A DNA stretch of 64,000 nucleotides from Pseudomonas sp. MWU13-2100 (GTDB taxonomy: Bacteria > Pseudomonadota > Gammaproteobacteria > Pseudomonadales > Pseudomonadaceae): assembly GCF_023242365.1 (NCBI RefSeq), contig NZ_JALLIX010000004.1:62001-126000 (forward strand), written 5' to 3'. Below, piece by piece: positions 7,963 to 17,415 of the stretch; within the stretch, counting starts at the first letter, position 1; every line of letters starts with the position of its first letter. The position numbers were made by a program, and so were the translations under genes. A model generated the notes under the pieces. It made no database searches. It was not told where the DNA came from and was given only the letters and a program-made list of their open reading frames with translations.

Positions 7963-9203
7963 GCACCACGCCCATGCCACGCCTGCTGATCATTGCCGAT
8001 GACCTTTCCGGGGCGGCTGACTGCGCCGCCGACTTCGCCGGGCGTATGGTCACGCAGGTGATTCTCAGCCACGTCGGGCTGGAGGTCGGCGCGTCGCTGG
8101 GCACGGAGGTGATCGCCCTCGATCTCGACTCCCGGCGCCTCGATGCGCAAGCCGCCGCCGCGGCCCATCGCGATGTATTGAGGATGGCGCAGGTGGCTGA
8201 GCTGCCACTGTACAAAAAGATCGACTCCACCTTGCGCGGCAATGTGGCAAGCGAAGTGGCCGCGTTGCAAGCCCTTCGCGGCATGGCTTTGGTGGCGCCG
8301 GCGTTTCCGTTGATGGGCAGGACCACCGTGGACGGGGTTCAACACCTCGATGGCGTTCCCGTCGATCAAACCGACGTCTGGCGCAATGAGCGCCTCGCGG
8401 GCACGGCCAATCTGCTGGAGCAGTTGAGTACCCAAGGTCTGCGCTGTGCGTCGCTGTCTCTTGATGCCGTACGCGACACAGAGCGATTGCAGGCCGATCT
8501 GCTCAGGCATTTGGTCGCCGGGGTACAGGCACTGGTGTGTGATGCGCAAACCGAGACGGACCTGGCGAATATCGCCCAGGCGTCGGCGGCGCTGCATACG
8601 CGGCTGTTCTGGGTCGGCTCCGCCGGACTGGCCCGACACCTGCCACAGGCGTTGGGTTTTGCGCCGGTCTCACCTCGGTTGAATGGTCCGATCAACGGAC
8701 CGGTACTGAGCGTGGTGGGCAGTATGTCCTGTCACTCCCAGGTGCAAGCCGACTACCTGGCTGAACACAGCGATCAACTGCGCGTGCGCCTTGCCCCTGC
8801 CACCTTGTGCGCGGGACCGGCGACGGCCGAATGGCTATCCATCGCCGCCACAATCGAGACGGCCCAGCAACAGGGTCGGCATGTGCTGGTCAGCCTGCAA
8901 CAGGGGCACCGCGATCCCGGCCTGGCCGCGCAGTTGAGTACCGCCCTGGCCCAATTGCTCCAGCCCGCCCTGCTCCGCTCTGGCGCGCTGATCGCCACCG
9001 GTGGCGAAACCGCCCGCGCCATGCTCGGGGCCGCCGGCATTCAGCGCCTGGACCTTCAGGGCGACCTGGCCCCCGGTGTGGTCTTCTCCCGCGCCCGCTG
9101 GCGTGGACGTGAGCTGGCCGTCGTCACCAAAGCTGGCGGCTTCGGCCAGCCCAGCAGCCTTTTCGATGCCTGGCGGCAATTGACCGCCACGCCGCACCCC
9201 TAA
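7959..9203 (+). CDS. DUF1537 four-carbon acid sugar kinase
   Basis: 414 residues from the ATG at 7959, which overlaps the upstream stop (ATGA). The N-terminal ADDLSGAADCAADF and the segment KKIDSTLRGN are hallmarks of the two-domain DUF1537 kinases. The C-terminal nucleotide-binding part has ATGGETARAMLGAAG and TKAGGFG. Family members phosphorylate tetronates (D-threonate, D-erythronate) or 3-oxo-tetronates on the 4-hydroxyl. The next gene encodes PdxA2, and the pairing of a DUF1537 kinase with PdxA2 is the established D-threonate (or D-erythronate) route, so a DtnK-like role is most likely. Stereospecificity cannot be read from sequence. Confidence 0.88.
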   Translation: MSTTPMPRLLIIADDLSGAADCAADFAGRMVTQVILSHVGLEVGASLGTEVIALDLDSRRLDAQAAAAAHRDVLRMAQVAELPLYKKIDSTLRGNVASEVAALQALRGMALVAPAFPLMGRTTVDGVQHLDGVPVDQTDVWRNERLAGTANLLEQLSTQGLRCASLSLDAVRDTERLQADLLRHLVAGVQALVCDAQTETDLANIAQASAALHTRLFWVGSAGLARHLPQALGFAPVSPRLNGPINGPVLSVVGSMSCHSQVQADYLAEHSDQLRVRLAPATLCAGPATAEWLSIAATIETAQQQGRHVLVSLQQGHRDPGLAAQLSTALAQLLQPALLRSGALIATGGETARAMLGAAGIQRLDLQGDLAPGVVFSRARWRGRELAVVTKAGGFGQPSSLFDAWRQLTATPHP

Positions 9204-9218
9204 CAAAGGAAGACCACT

Positions 9219-10232
9219 ATGTCTGAGCGTCCCGTTATCGGCATCACCATGGGCGATGCCACCGGCGTCGGTCCGGAAATCATCATGAAATGCCTGGCTC
9301 ACGCCGCGCTGTACGAAACCTGCCGGCCGCTGGTGATCGGCGATGCCGCTCGACTGGCCGATGCCAACCGTATTGTCGGCGGCAGCCTGAAAGTGAACAG
9401 CATTGAACGCCCCGCTCAGGCACGCTTTGAGCACGGTGTCGTCGACTGCATCGACCTGGGGCTTATTCCCGCCGATCTGCCCTACGGCAAGCTGTCGGCT
9501 ATCGCCGGCGATGCCGCCTTCCGTTACATCGAGCGTACGGTGCAACTAGCCGAAGCCAGTGAGCTGGATGCCATTTGCACCGCGCCGCTGAACAAGGAAG
9601 CCTTGCATGCGGGCGGCCATATTTTCCCAGGCCACACTGAGCTGCTAGCGCACCTGACCGGCATCGAAGAGGTCTCGATGATGCTGATGACGCCGACGCT
9701 GCGGGTCATTCACGTCACCACCCATATGGGCATTATCGATGCCATCGCCAAGATCGAGCCCGGCCTGGTGAAACGCACCATTGAGCGCGCCCGCGAAACC
9801 CTCGTACGCGCCGGTATCGAAGACCCACTGATCGCGGTCTGTGGCATCAACCCCCATGCCGGGGAAAACGGCTTGTTCGGTTACGGCGAGGAAGCCACCA
9901 AGATCCAGCCTGCCATCGACGAGCTGCATGCGCGCGGCTGGCGTGTGGAAGGACCGCTGCCGGCGGACACCCTGTTCTTCCGCGCCGGGCGCGGTGACTT
10001 CGATGCGGTGGTTGCGATGTATCACGACCAGGGCCATGGCCCGGTAAAAGTCATGGGCCTTGAAGCCGGGGTGAATGTCACGGTCGGCCTGCCGGTGATC
10101 CGCACCTCCGTCGACCACGGCACCGCCTTCGACATTGCCGGGAAGGGGATTGCCGACGAACGCAGCCTGACCGAAGCGATGCGCCAGGCCGTGGAGCTGG
10201 CCGCCCACAAGCGCAGCCGTACGGCGGCCTGA
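9219..10232 (+). CDS. pdxA2: 4-phospho-D-threonate/erythronate dehydrogenase, PdxA2 type
   Basis: 337 residues, homologous to the vitamin B6 enzyme PdxA but in a catabolic operon. GITMGDATGVGPEI at the N-terminus, FPGHTELLA, the metal-binding histidines (THMGI, YHDQGHGPVK) and VRTSVDHGTAFDIAG-like C-terminus (IRTSVDHGTAFDIAGKG) are all present. PdxA2 proteins oxidise 4-phospho-threonate/erythronate at C3 with NAD+; the product decarboxylates to dihydroxyacetone phosphate. It follows the kinase by 15 bases with AAAGGA as binding site. The kinase-PdxA2 pair alone gives a complete route from tetronate to glycolysis. Confidence 0.9.
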   Translation: MSERPVIGITMGDATGVGPEIIMKCLAHAALYETCRPLVIGDAARLADANRIVGGSLKVNSIERPAQARFEHGVVDCIDLGLIPADLPYGKLSAIAGDAAFRYIERTVQLAEASELDAICTAPLNKEALHAGGHIFPGHTELLAHLTGIEEVSMMLMTPTLRVIHVTTHMGIIDAIAKIEPGLVKRTIERARETLVRAGIEDPLIAVCGINPHAGENGLFGYGEEATKIQPAIDELHARGWRVEGPLPADTLFFRAGRGDFDAVVAMYHDQGHGPVKVMGLEAGVNVTVGLPVIRTSVDHGTAFDIAGKGIADERSLTEAMRQAVELAAHKRSRTAA

Positions 10233-10288
10233 TTGCCCACGAACGCCTGAGTCAGCAAAACCTATAAAAACAATATGAGGACATCACC

Positions 10289-11239
10289 ATGAAAATCGTC
10301 TGCACCTCACCGTCTTTTGCCAAGTATTCGACGGTCCCCCTGACATTGCTGGGCGAGCAGGCCGTCGAATGCGTCAACCTGCCGGCCGACATCGGCGAAG
10401 ACGAGTTCATTGCCCAGGCCAAGGGCGCACAAGCGGCCATCGTCGCCTTCAACAGCATCAACGCCCGCGTGCTCGATGCACTGCCCGAGCTGCGTATCGT
10501 CTGCAAGCACGGCGTCGGCGTGGATAACATCGACCTGCCCGCCGCCCGTAAACGCAAGGTGTGGATCTGCAATGTCCCGGACTCCAACAAGCATGCGGTG
10601 GCGGACTACACCTTTGCCCTGCTGCTGGCCTCGGCCCGCAAGATCGCGCTGGCCGATCAACAGACCAAAGCCGGTGAATGGCCGCGTTTGTTCGGCGCCG
10701 ATGTCCACGGCAGGACCCTGGGCATCATCGGGCTGGGCAATATCGGCAAGGAGGTCGCGCGGCGCGCGGCAGGCTTCTCGATGCAGGTGATCGCCCATGA
10801 TCCCTACCCGGACCAGGTCTTTGCCGAGGCCAACGGTATTCGGTTGGTGGCGTTGGACGCGCTGCTGGCCGAAGCCGATTACGTCACGCTGCATATCGGC
10901 CTGAATGACGCGACCCACCACCTTATCGGTGCCGAACGCCTGGCCTTGATGAAACCGCACGCCCACCTGATCAATGCCGCACGGGGCGGCATTATCGATG
11001 AAAACGCCTTGTTTGCCGCGCTGCAAAACGGCCGCCTCGGTGGTGCCGCGCTGGACGTTTTCGAAGAGGAACCGGCCACCCGCCACCCACTCTATGCCCT
11101 GCCGAACGTGATCGCCTCACCACATATCGCCGGCTACACGCCAGGGGCACTGGACATTCTGAGCCTGACTTGCGTGCGCAACATTGTCGCGGTGCTGAAA
11201 GCCAATGCACGCCCCGAACACGTGGTGAACGGCCTCTAG
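10289..11239 (+). CDS. NAD(P)-dependent D-2-hydroxyacid dehydrogenase
   Basis: 316 residues, family of phosphoglycerate and glyoxylate/hydroxypyruvate reductases. The Rossmann motif GIIGLGNIGKEVARRAAGF is at about residues 145-163. Catalytic residues are recognisable: Arg in NAARGGIIDE, Glu in DVFEEEP, and His in ASPHIAGYT. The ribosome binding site is GAGGACAT ahead of 10289. Located between pdxA2 and the permease, it probably oxidises or reduces a 2-hydroxy acid intermediate or side product such as glycerate or hydroxypyruvate. The substrate is inferred only from context. Confidence 0.85.
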   Translation: MKIVCTSPSFAKYSTVPLTLLGEQAVECVNLPADIGEDEFIAQAKGAQAAIVAFNSINARVLDALPELRIVCKHGVGVDNIDLPAARKRKVWICNVPDSNKHAVADYTFALLLASARKIALADQQTKAGEWPRLFGADVHGRTLGIIGLGNIGKEVARRAAGFSMQVIAHDPYPDQVFAEANGIRLVALDALLAEADYVTLHIGLNDATHHLIGAERLALMKPHAHLINAARGGIIDENALFAALQNGRLGGAALDVFEEEPATRHPLYALPNVIASPHIAGYTPGALDILSLTCVRNIVAVLKANARPEHVVNGL

Positions 11240-11351
11240 CTCGTCCGCGCCGCCGACCTCAAGCCACTCAATGTGCTAGGCCATCCGGCCTGCCGTGGGC
11301 GCAATCACGCTGTTGCCGAACACCCCGAACACCGAACCCGGAGTTGGAACC

Positions 11352-12659
11352 ATGCATAACAATAATAAGGCTTCCTCGGTACGTTGGCTGATCGCCGGAT
11401 TGATGTGGACCGCCATTGCGGTCAATTACATCGACCGTGTCGTGCTTTCCGCCGCCGCCCCCATCATCAGTAAAGAGTTCGCCCTGAATACCGCGGAAAT
11501 GGGCCTGATCATGTCGGCGTTTTTCTGGTCCTACGCCCTGCTGCAGTTGCCGGCAGGTTGGTTGGCCGACCGTTTCGGCCAGAAACTCACCCTCGGCGGC
11601 GCGGTACTGTGGTGGTCGGTGGCCACCGCCATGACCGGCCTGGCAAACGGCTTCAATTCCTTGTTCGCGCTGCGGGTCGGCCTGGGCGTGGGTGAAGCGG
11701 CGGCCTATCCGAGCAACGCCGGGATCTCCTCGCGCTGGTTTCCGGATAAGGAGCGCGCCACCGTCGCGGGCATCTTCGACAGCGGCTCGAAATTCGGCGG
11801 CGCGATCGCCATGCCCTTGATCGTCTGGCTGATCGCCCTGGTGGGCTGGAAGATGACGTTTGTCCTGAGCGGCTCCATCGGAATTGTCTGGGCACTGGTC
11901 TGGTTTGCTTTTTACAAAAACGATCCCGAACAGCACAGCGGGGTCAACGCAGCCGAACTGAAGTACATCCGCGAAGGCCAGCGGCGCCAGGAAGGCACCG
12001 GCGACAAGCCGACAATGCGCTGGTACGACCTGCTGCGCTACCGCAACGTCTGGGCCATGTGCCTGGGGTTTTTCTTCATCAACTACAACTCGTACTTCTT
12101 TATCACCTGGCTGCCCACCTATCTGGTGAAAGAGCGTGGCATGGACCTGATCTCCATGGGCTTCGTCGCGGCGCTGCCATTGCTGATCGCCATGCTGGTG
12201 GAAATCTTTGCCGGCTGGCTGTCCGACCGTATCTACCGCCAGGGGCGCTGGTCATTGACGCGGATTCGCAAGACCTTCCTGGTGGCCGGCCTGTTGATGG
12301 CCTCCTGCATCGGCTTCGCCGCCTTCGCCGAGTCGTCGTGGCTGGCCATCGTCCTGCTGTGCATCGCCAAGTCCGGCACCACGGTCGCGGCCACTCAGGT
12401 CTGGGCCCTGCCCGGCGATGTCGCGCCACGGGGCATGACCTCGATGCTGGCCGGCCTGCAGAATACCGTGTCGAACATGGGCGGCGTGGTCGGTCCGATC
12501 ATCACCGGGTTTATCGTCGCCGCCACGGGGTCCTTCATTCCCGCCCTGCTGTTTTCCGCCGGATTGATTGTCGTGGCCATTCTCAATTATCTGTTTCTGC
12601 TGGGTGATGTCGAACCGATCCAGGAGCTGCCGCAAGCCCCGAGCCCGCAACCCGTCTGA
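11352..12659 (+). CDS. MFS anion:cation symporter, sugar-acid uptake permease
   Basis: 435 residues with 12 predicted helices; the start at 11352 has GGAG upstream. The first helix continues into NYIDRVVLSAAAPII, typical of the ACS family (GudP, GarP, ExuT, phthalate permeases), and WLADRFGQK is the helix 2-3 loop motif. Placed at the end of the catabolic genes, it most likely imports the four-carbon or related sugar acid used by this operon. A hairpin terminator follows at 12672. Confidence 0.87.
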   Translation: MHNNNKASSVRWLIAGLMWTAIAVNYIDRVVLSAAAPIISKEFALNTAEMGLIMSAFFWSYALLQLPAGWLADRFGQKLTLGGAVLWWSVATAMTGLANGFNSLFALRVGLGVGEAAAYPSNAGISSRWFPDKERATVAGIFDSGSKFGGAIAMPLIVWLIALVGWKMTFVLSGSIGIVWALVWFAFYKNDPEQHSGVNAAELKYIREGQRRQEGTGDKPTMRWYDLLRYRNVWAMCLGFFFINYNSYFFITWLPTYLVKERGMDLISMGFVAALPLLIAMLVEIFAGWLSDRIYRQGRWSLTRIRKTFLVAGLLMASCIGFAAFAESSWLAIVLLCIAKSGTTVAATQVWALPGDVAPRGMTSMLAGLQNTVSNMGGVVGPIITGFIVAATGSFIPALLFSAGLIVVAILNYLFLLGDVEPIQELPQAPSPQPV

Positions 12660-12671
12660 ACCCTTGATCGA

Positions 12672-12700
12672 TAAAACGCTCGGACGCTCAGGGCGTTTTA
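12672..12700 (+). terminator. Hairpin at the end of the sugar-acid operon
   Basis: TAAAACGC (12672-12679) and GCGTTTTA (12693-12700) form an 8-bp stem with a 13-base loop; the T-run is inside the 3' arm. It lies 12 bases after the permease stop and before the deoR-type gene, so it could end most transcripts or work in both directions. Confidence 0.6.
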
Positions 12701-12782
12701 CCCGCTGACTTTCCCGGGCGACCTTTTACGGCCTCGTTGAAAAACCGTATAAAGGCACTCGGGCCAGATCTCCAGGACATCC

Positions 12783-13550
12783 ATGAAAGTTGCCACACGC
12801 CGCCAAGCCATTCTGAACCTCGTGCTGTCAGGCACTGCGAACGTCGAGGAGTTGTGCCTGCATTTCGGCGTCTCCGAGGCCACGATGCGCCGGGACCTCA
12901 CCGCCTTGGCGGAAGAAGGACTGATCTTGCGCACCTATGGCGGGGCCGCCCATGTCGGCCTGCGTGAGCCGGAGACCTCCGTCGAGGAACGGCGCTATCA
13001 GCACAGCCAGGAAAAGCTCGCCATTGCGCGTGCGGCGCTGGCCCATGTGCGGGACAACGACACGCTATTGCTCGATGGCGGCACCACGACCTGTGCATTA
13101 GCGGAGCTATTGGTGGCGCGGCGCGGTTTGCATGTGATCACCAACAATATCCTCGCACTGCCGGCCCTGGCTCGGCTTCCGGAGGCCAAGATCACCCTGC
13201 TCGGTGGCGAACTGCGGGCCTCCAGCATGTCGACCTTCGGTGCCGCCGCGCAGGCAACCTTGGAGCACTTGAGTGCCGACAAGATCTTTCTCAGCGCCGA
13301 TGGTGTTGTGGCCGAATTGGGGCTCTGCGAAGCCAGTGCCGATCAGGCTTACCTCAAGGCCAACATGATCGGGCGCTCGGCCCAAGCCTTCGTGTTGGCT
13401 GACGCGACAAAACTGGGGCGCGCACTCCAGCAACACTGGTCGCCCCTGAAAGGGCCGTGGACGCTGATTACCGACTCGCTGGCGGATGAGTCGCTGCTGG
13501 CGCCGTTCCGGGTCAACAAACTGATCAGCATTGAAATAGCCAACGACTGA
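12783..13550 (+). CDS. DeoR-family transcriptional repressor
   Basis: 255 residues. The N-terminal winged helix (RQAILNLVLSGTANVEELC and SEATMRRDLTALAEEGLILR followed by TYGGA) matches the DeoR signature. The C-terminal sugar-phosphate sensor has LLDGGTTTCALAELL, ITNN, LLGGELR and DKIFLSADGV, close to the family consensus. DeoR regulators usually answer to a phosphorylated intermediate of the pathway they control, here perhaps a phospho-tetronate or DHAP. It lies directly after the catabolic operon, and the dyad at 5812-5834 is a candidate target. Confidence 0.88.
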   Translation: MKVATRRQAILNLVLSGTANVEELCLHFGVSEATMRRDLTALAEEGLILRTYGGAAHVGLREPETSVEERRYQHSQEKLAIARAALAHVRDNDTLLLDGGTTTCALAELLVARRGLHVITNNILALPALARLPEAKITLLGGELRASSMSTFGAAAQATLEHLSADKIFLSADGVVAELGLCEASADQAYLKANMIGRSAQAFVLADATKLGRALQQHWSPLKGPWTLITDSLADESLLAPFRVNKLISIEIAND

Positions 13551-13675
13551 CTGTTTCTATAACAAGGCCAAGGCGTCCGCACCTGCAGCAATGCGAAACG
13601 GCGCTGATGGGGCGTTGGCCGCCCGCCCCGGGAGTACCAGGCTCACGCGTTATGCGCAGAGCGAGGCGGACCCGC

Positions 13676-16300
13676 TCATGGCCGGCTGAGGTTATCCGTG
13701 ATCGCCGTCACCACCATGCAGCCCTCGTCCACGCAACGTTCGGTGTCACCCGCCATGACCCATTGTGCAAACGCCTCACCCGGCAGCGGGATCGAGAACA
13801 AATAGCCTTGCCCGACTTCATAGCCCTGCGCCATGAGGATGTCGCGCTGGGCGACCTGTTCAATGCCTTCAGCCACCACGTGCAAGCCAAGCCCCTTGCC
13901 GATGCCAATGACGGACTCACTCAGGGCGCGGCAGGAAGCATCGCGCTCCAGGTCGTCGACGAAGCTCTTGTCCAGTTTCAACTCGCTGATCGGTAGGCGC
14001 CGCAAATACCCCAGGCTGGAGTAGCCGGTACCAAAGTCATCGATGGCCAGGCGCACGCCCAAGGCGTGCAAATCGCGCAGGGTTTGCTCGGTACCTGCGC
14101 TATTGGACAGCAAGACGCCCTCGGTCAACTCTACACACAGGTCGCTCGGCTGCAAGTCGCAAAATTGCAATTGCCGGTCGATCAACTCGGCCAAATTGCG
14201 ATTGTGGAAGTTGATCGGCGACAGGTTGATCGACAAGGAAGGGATCCCCAACCCTTGCCGACGCCACTGCGCCAGTTGCTCGCACGCTTGCTCCAGTACC
14301 CATTGACTCAGCGCATTGATCAGCCCGCACTCCTCGGCCAGAGGAATGAACCGGTCGGGCCCGATAGGGCCCAGCGTCGGATGCACCCAACGCGCCAGCG
14401 CTTCGGCCCCCACCAGTCGTCCGCTGCGCAGATTCACCTGCGGCTGATAAACCAGATACAGCTCATCGCAGGCTAAGGCCCTGCGCAAGTCCGTCTCCAG
14501 CATCAAGCGCTCCTGGGCGGTCTTGTTCATCTCCTCGAGAAAGAAACTGAAGCTGCCGCGTTCGACTCGCTTGGCCTGGTACATGGCGATATCGGCGCAA
14601 TGCAGCAGGCTTTCCATATCCTGCCCATCCCTGGGGAACAGGCTGATGCCGATACTGGCCGACAACACCACGCAAGTCCCGGCAACGGTGGCCGGGACGC
14701 TGAGGGTCAGCAGCAGCCGCTCAAGAAAGAACGTGACCTGGGTCGCGCCCATCCGTGGCAACACCAGCACGAACTCATCTCCGGACAAACGCCCGACAAT
14801 GTCCGACTCCCGCAGCACACTGCGCAGCCGTTGCGCCATGACTTGCAGCAGTTCGTCCCCCGAGGCGTGCCCCAGGGCATCGTTGATCTGCTTGAAACGG
14901 TCCAGGTCGACAAAGAGTACCGCCAGTTCGGTCTGCTCTTCAGCCGCTTCAAGCAGGGTCCGCTCGGCCTGGGCCAAGAGGAAATTACGATTGGGCAAGC
15001 CGGTCAGGGCATCATAAAAGGCCAGCCGCAGAATGGACTGCCGGGCCTCTTCCCGCTCCAGCGCCAGCAGGCACAGGTGGATACCTGCCGTCACCAGATG
15101 GGTATGAAGAGGATCAGGTCCACGAGGTTCCCTGAAGTAGAGCGCAAAGGTCGCCGCGACCCGTCCCGCAGCGTTGTGCACCGGAAACGACCAGCACGCC
15201 CGGAAACCCGACTGTTGCGCCAGGACCCTGTAGTCGGCCCAGAGCGGATCGTGGAGGATGTCCGTCACCAGAACCGGCTCGCCCCGGTAGGCCGCCGTGC
15301 CACAGGAGCCACTGGCCGGACCGGCTGACAGGCCCTCAATCGCCCTGGAGTAGTCCGGCGGCAAACCCGGGCTGGCCAAGGGGTGCAGGATTCCGCTCTT
15401 GTCCACACTGAGGATCGAAACCGCGACCTCGGGGGCAATGTGTTCAATCTCCTGGCACAGCAAGGTCAACACGCTCTCCAGCGACGCCTCTTTCAACAGC
15501 GCGCCGATGATTTTGTCCTGCAACACCTCATGCAGCTTTGTCCGGGTAATGTCGGTCAACACGATCACGATGTTTTCGACCTTGCCCCGGGCATCGAACA
15601 CCGGCGTCGAGGAAACATGCAGCCACAGCCGTTGGCCATTACGCTTACCGATCAGCGCGCTGGTTTCATTGGATTGACCGCCGAGGAGTTTTTCCAACAC
15701 CTGCTGTGCATTCGCCTCGGCTTGGGTACCCGGGGTAAAGAATATCAGCAGTGACTGACCGATCACCTCTTCACGGGAATAGCCCAACAACCGAACGAAC
15801 CCGTCATTGACATAAATGAGGTCGCCATTCGCATCGGCGATACAGGTGGCCGAACGGGTGGCATTGACGGATATCGAGAGCAGGCGGTGCTCGATGTCCT
15901 TCAAGCGTGCCTGGGTGATGTCCTTGAGAAAGGCGGCGTAGAGAATGCGGTCCTGCAAGGTGATTTTCGAGATGGACAACGAGCCCCAGCGTTCTTCGCC
16001 ATCCTTGCGCACAATACGCAGATCCCGGCTGGAGCCGACAATCTTGTTGACCCCGGTCTCGCGGTTGGCGCTGATAAAACCGTCATGTTGGGCATAGACA
16101 GCCTGAGGCACCAACGTATTGACGTTGTGGCCCAGCACCTCGTTGCGCGGGCACCCCCAGAGCTGCTCGGCCGCCCCATTGAAGAACACCACGCAGTTGT
16201 GATCATCAATGACCACCACTGCATCGATAGCCTGCTCCAGTGTCTGCACGAAAAAGGGTTCCGCTTCTTCGCCACTGATCAATCCGACGCTAGAGTCCAT
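13676..16300 (-). CDS. PAS-PAS-GAF-GGDEF-EAL cyclic-di-GMP enzyme
   Basis: 874 residues, no membrane helix. Two PAS domains (about 15-130 and 140-255; the first contains VFFNGAAEQLWG and the second ITRTKL as its end) are followed by a GAF-like domain (265-425), GGDEF (430-595) and EAL (610-855). The GGDEF signature is SGDEF, with an intact inhibitory site RESD five residues before it, so diguanylate cyclase activity is possible but uncertain. The EAL domain has EALARW, NLSPINF, DDFGTGYSSLGYL and KLDKSF, arguing for an active phosphodiesterase. It is a cytoplasmic sensor, similar in layout to DosP-type proteins. Its signal is unknown. Confidence 0.9.
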   Translation of the reverse strand: MDSSVGLISGEEAEPFFVQTLEQAIDAVVVIDDHNCVVFFNGAAEQLWGCPRNEVLGHNVNTLVPQAVYAQHDGFISANRETGVNKIVGSSRDLRIVRKDGEERWGSLSISKITLQDRILYAAFLKDITQARLKDIEHRLLSISVNATRSATCIADANGDLIYVNDGFVRLLGYSREEVIGQSLLIFFTPGTQAEANAQQVLEKLLGGQSNETSALIGKRNGQRLWLHVSSTPVFDARGKVENIVIVLTDITRTKLHEVLQDKIIGALLKEASLESVLTLLCQEIEHIAPEVAVSILSVDKSGILHPLASPGLPPDYSRAIEGLSAGPASGSCGTAAYRGEPVLVTDILHDPLWADYRVLAQQSGFRACWSFPVHNAAGRVAATFALYFREPRGPDPLHTHLVTAGIHLCLLALEREEARQSILRLAFYDALTGLPNRNFLLAQAERTLLEAAEEQTELAVLFVDLDRFKQINDALGHASGDELLQVMAQRLRSVLRESDIVGRLSGDEFVLVLPRMGATQVTFFLERLLLTLSVPATVAGTCVVLSASIGISLFPRDGQDMESLLHCADIAMYQAKRVERGSFSFFLEEMNKTAQERLMLETDLRRALACDELYLVYQPQVNLRSGRLVGAEALARWVHPTLGPIGPDRFIPLAEECGLINALSQWVLEQACEQLAQWRRQGLGIPSLSINLSPINFHNRNLAELIDRQLQFCDLQPSDLCVELTEGVLLSNSAGTEQTLRDLHALGVRLAIDDFGTGYSSLGYLRRLPISELKLDKSFVDDLERDASCRALSESVIGIGKGLGLHVVAEGIEQVAQRDILMAQGYEVGQGYLFSIPLPGEAFAQWVMAGDTERCVDEGCMVVTAITDNLSRP

Positions 16301-16477
16301 TTTTTTACCACTGACGGATACAAACCGTTCTTGACGTGTCAGTTTAACGGCTCTGTGTATTTACGCTGTAGACCGCCTGAGTTTTTTGCAAAAAAAGTTA
16401 AGCCCGCCGGTCGCCGCACACAAGGCACACGCAATGGCTGCCATTTTTTGAGGGGAGGTCATATCACTGGAATCCCC

Positions 16478-16684
16478 CCTGGCATCTTCGACGAGCATTC
16501 GCCCCTCGTCGGTCAAGCTCATGGCACGTGTAGTGCGGTTCAAAAGACTGACGCCGAAATGGGCTGCCAGCGCCGCGAGCCGCTCCGATACGGTGGTCGA
16601 TGACAGCCCCACCTCGCGCCCCGCCGCCGCGAGGCTGCCTTTCTCAACTATTTGCATGAAAAGCGCGATGTTATCGAGCAGCAT
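16478..16684 (-). pseudogene. Remnant of a LysR-family regulator (DNA-binding domain only)
   Basis: From the ATG at 16684 about 69 residues form a good LysR winged helix (LLDNIALFMQIVEKGSLAAA, then GREVGLSSTTVSERLAALAA and LLNRTTRAMSLTDEG). After VEDAR the similarity to LysR proteins stops and a short unrelated tail follows to a stop at 16361. The effector-binding domain is missing. The fragment is divergent from another broken gene at 16785, so the region has been degraded by deletion. A truncated repressor could still bind DNA, but no evidence supports expression. Confidence 0.75.
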
Positions 16685-16784
16685 TAAACGGATTCTCCGG
16701 ATTATGTTTCCGTAGATAGCCGGTTTTTCCGTAAAAGACAAACACCTAACCTGACCTCGCCTTCAATAAGCGAGAAACGTTCAA

Positions 16785-17319
16785 ATGACAGCGCACATCC
16801 GCATCGGCCATATCGACCTGTCCTTTCATGAGGCAAGCGCCCTGGAGGTCGGTCGTGTCCTCATCGAACAGGGTCACACGGTGAGCTATGCCTCGGCCGC
16901 TCACGAGGCGGCATTCGAAATGCTGGGACGTGGCGAAGTCGACACCCTTGCATCCGCCTGGCTGCCGTCCAGCCACGAAAAGTATCTTGATCCGCTGCTC
17001 GCTCGGGTCGAGAAGGTCACCGTGCTCTATGAGCCCTATTGCATCTGGGGAGTCCCGGACTTCGTAGCGGTGACTGACGTGAAAAGCATTGAGGATCTTC
17101 TGCGAGAACCCGCTTTAAGCCGTATGGAACGTTTGATCCAAGGCATAAATCCGGGTGCTGGCATCAGCCGGTTTTCGACTGAAATGATCGCTGATCGTGC
17201 GCAACGACGCCCGCGAACGAATGGGTACTCGCGCGATGGAAGCGCTGTCGCGGCTCTACATCGGCAACTCGAAGTTGAGCGCCCTCGAGGACGCGTTGCG
17301 CAAACAGGCTTCCAGCTGA
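16785..17319 (+). pseudogene. OpuAC-like glycine betaine binding protein with internal deletion
   Basis: Codons 1-136 (ITAHIRIGHIDLSFHEASAL-like N-terminus, TLASAWLPSSHEKYLDPL, VTVLYEPYCIWGVPDF) match the ligand-binding family of quaternary-amine ABC transporters. After RFSTEMI (about 17192) the reading frame is lost. In the next frame the region 17192-17319 reads LIVRNDARERMGTRAMEALS then RLYIGNSKLSALEDAL, which looks like the family's C-terminus, ending at TGA 17317. Roughly 100 residues of the middle are absent and the junction is out of frame. The original open frame runs on meaninglessly to 17438. Confidence 0.75.
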
Positions 17320-17415
17320 CCACCGCGGTATATTCATCTCTGGACCGTAGCTGGGTTTTCTCTAAGATAGTCTCTGCCCTCTCCGTCGATCCCCACCCAA
17401 CAACCAGGAATTGCA

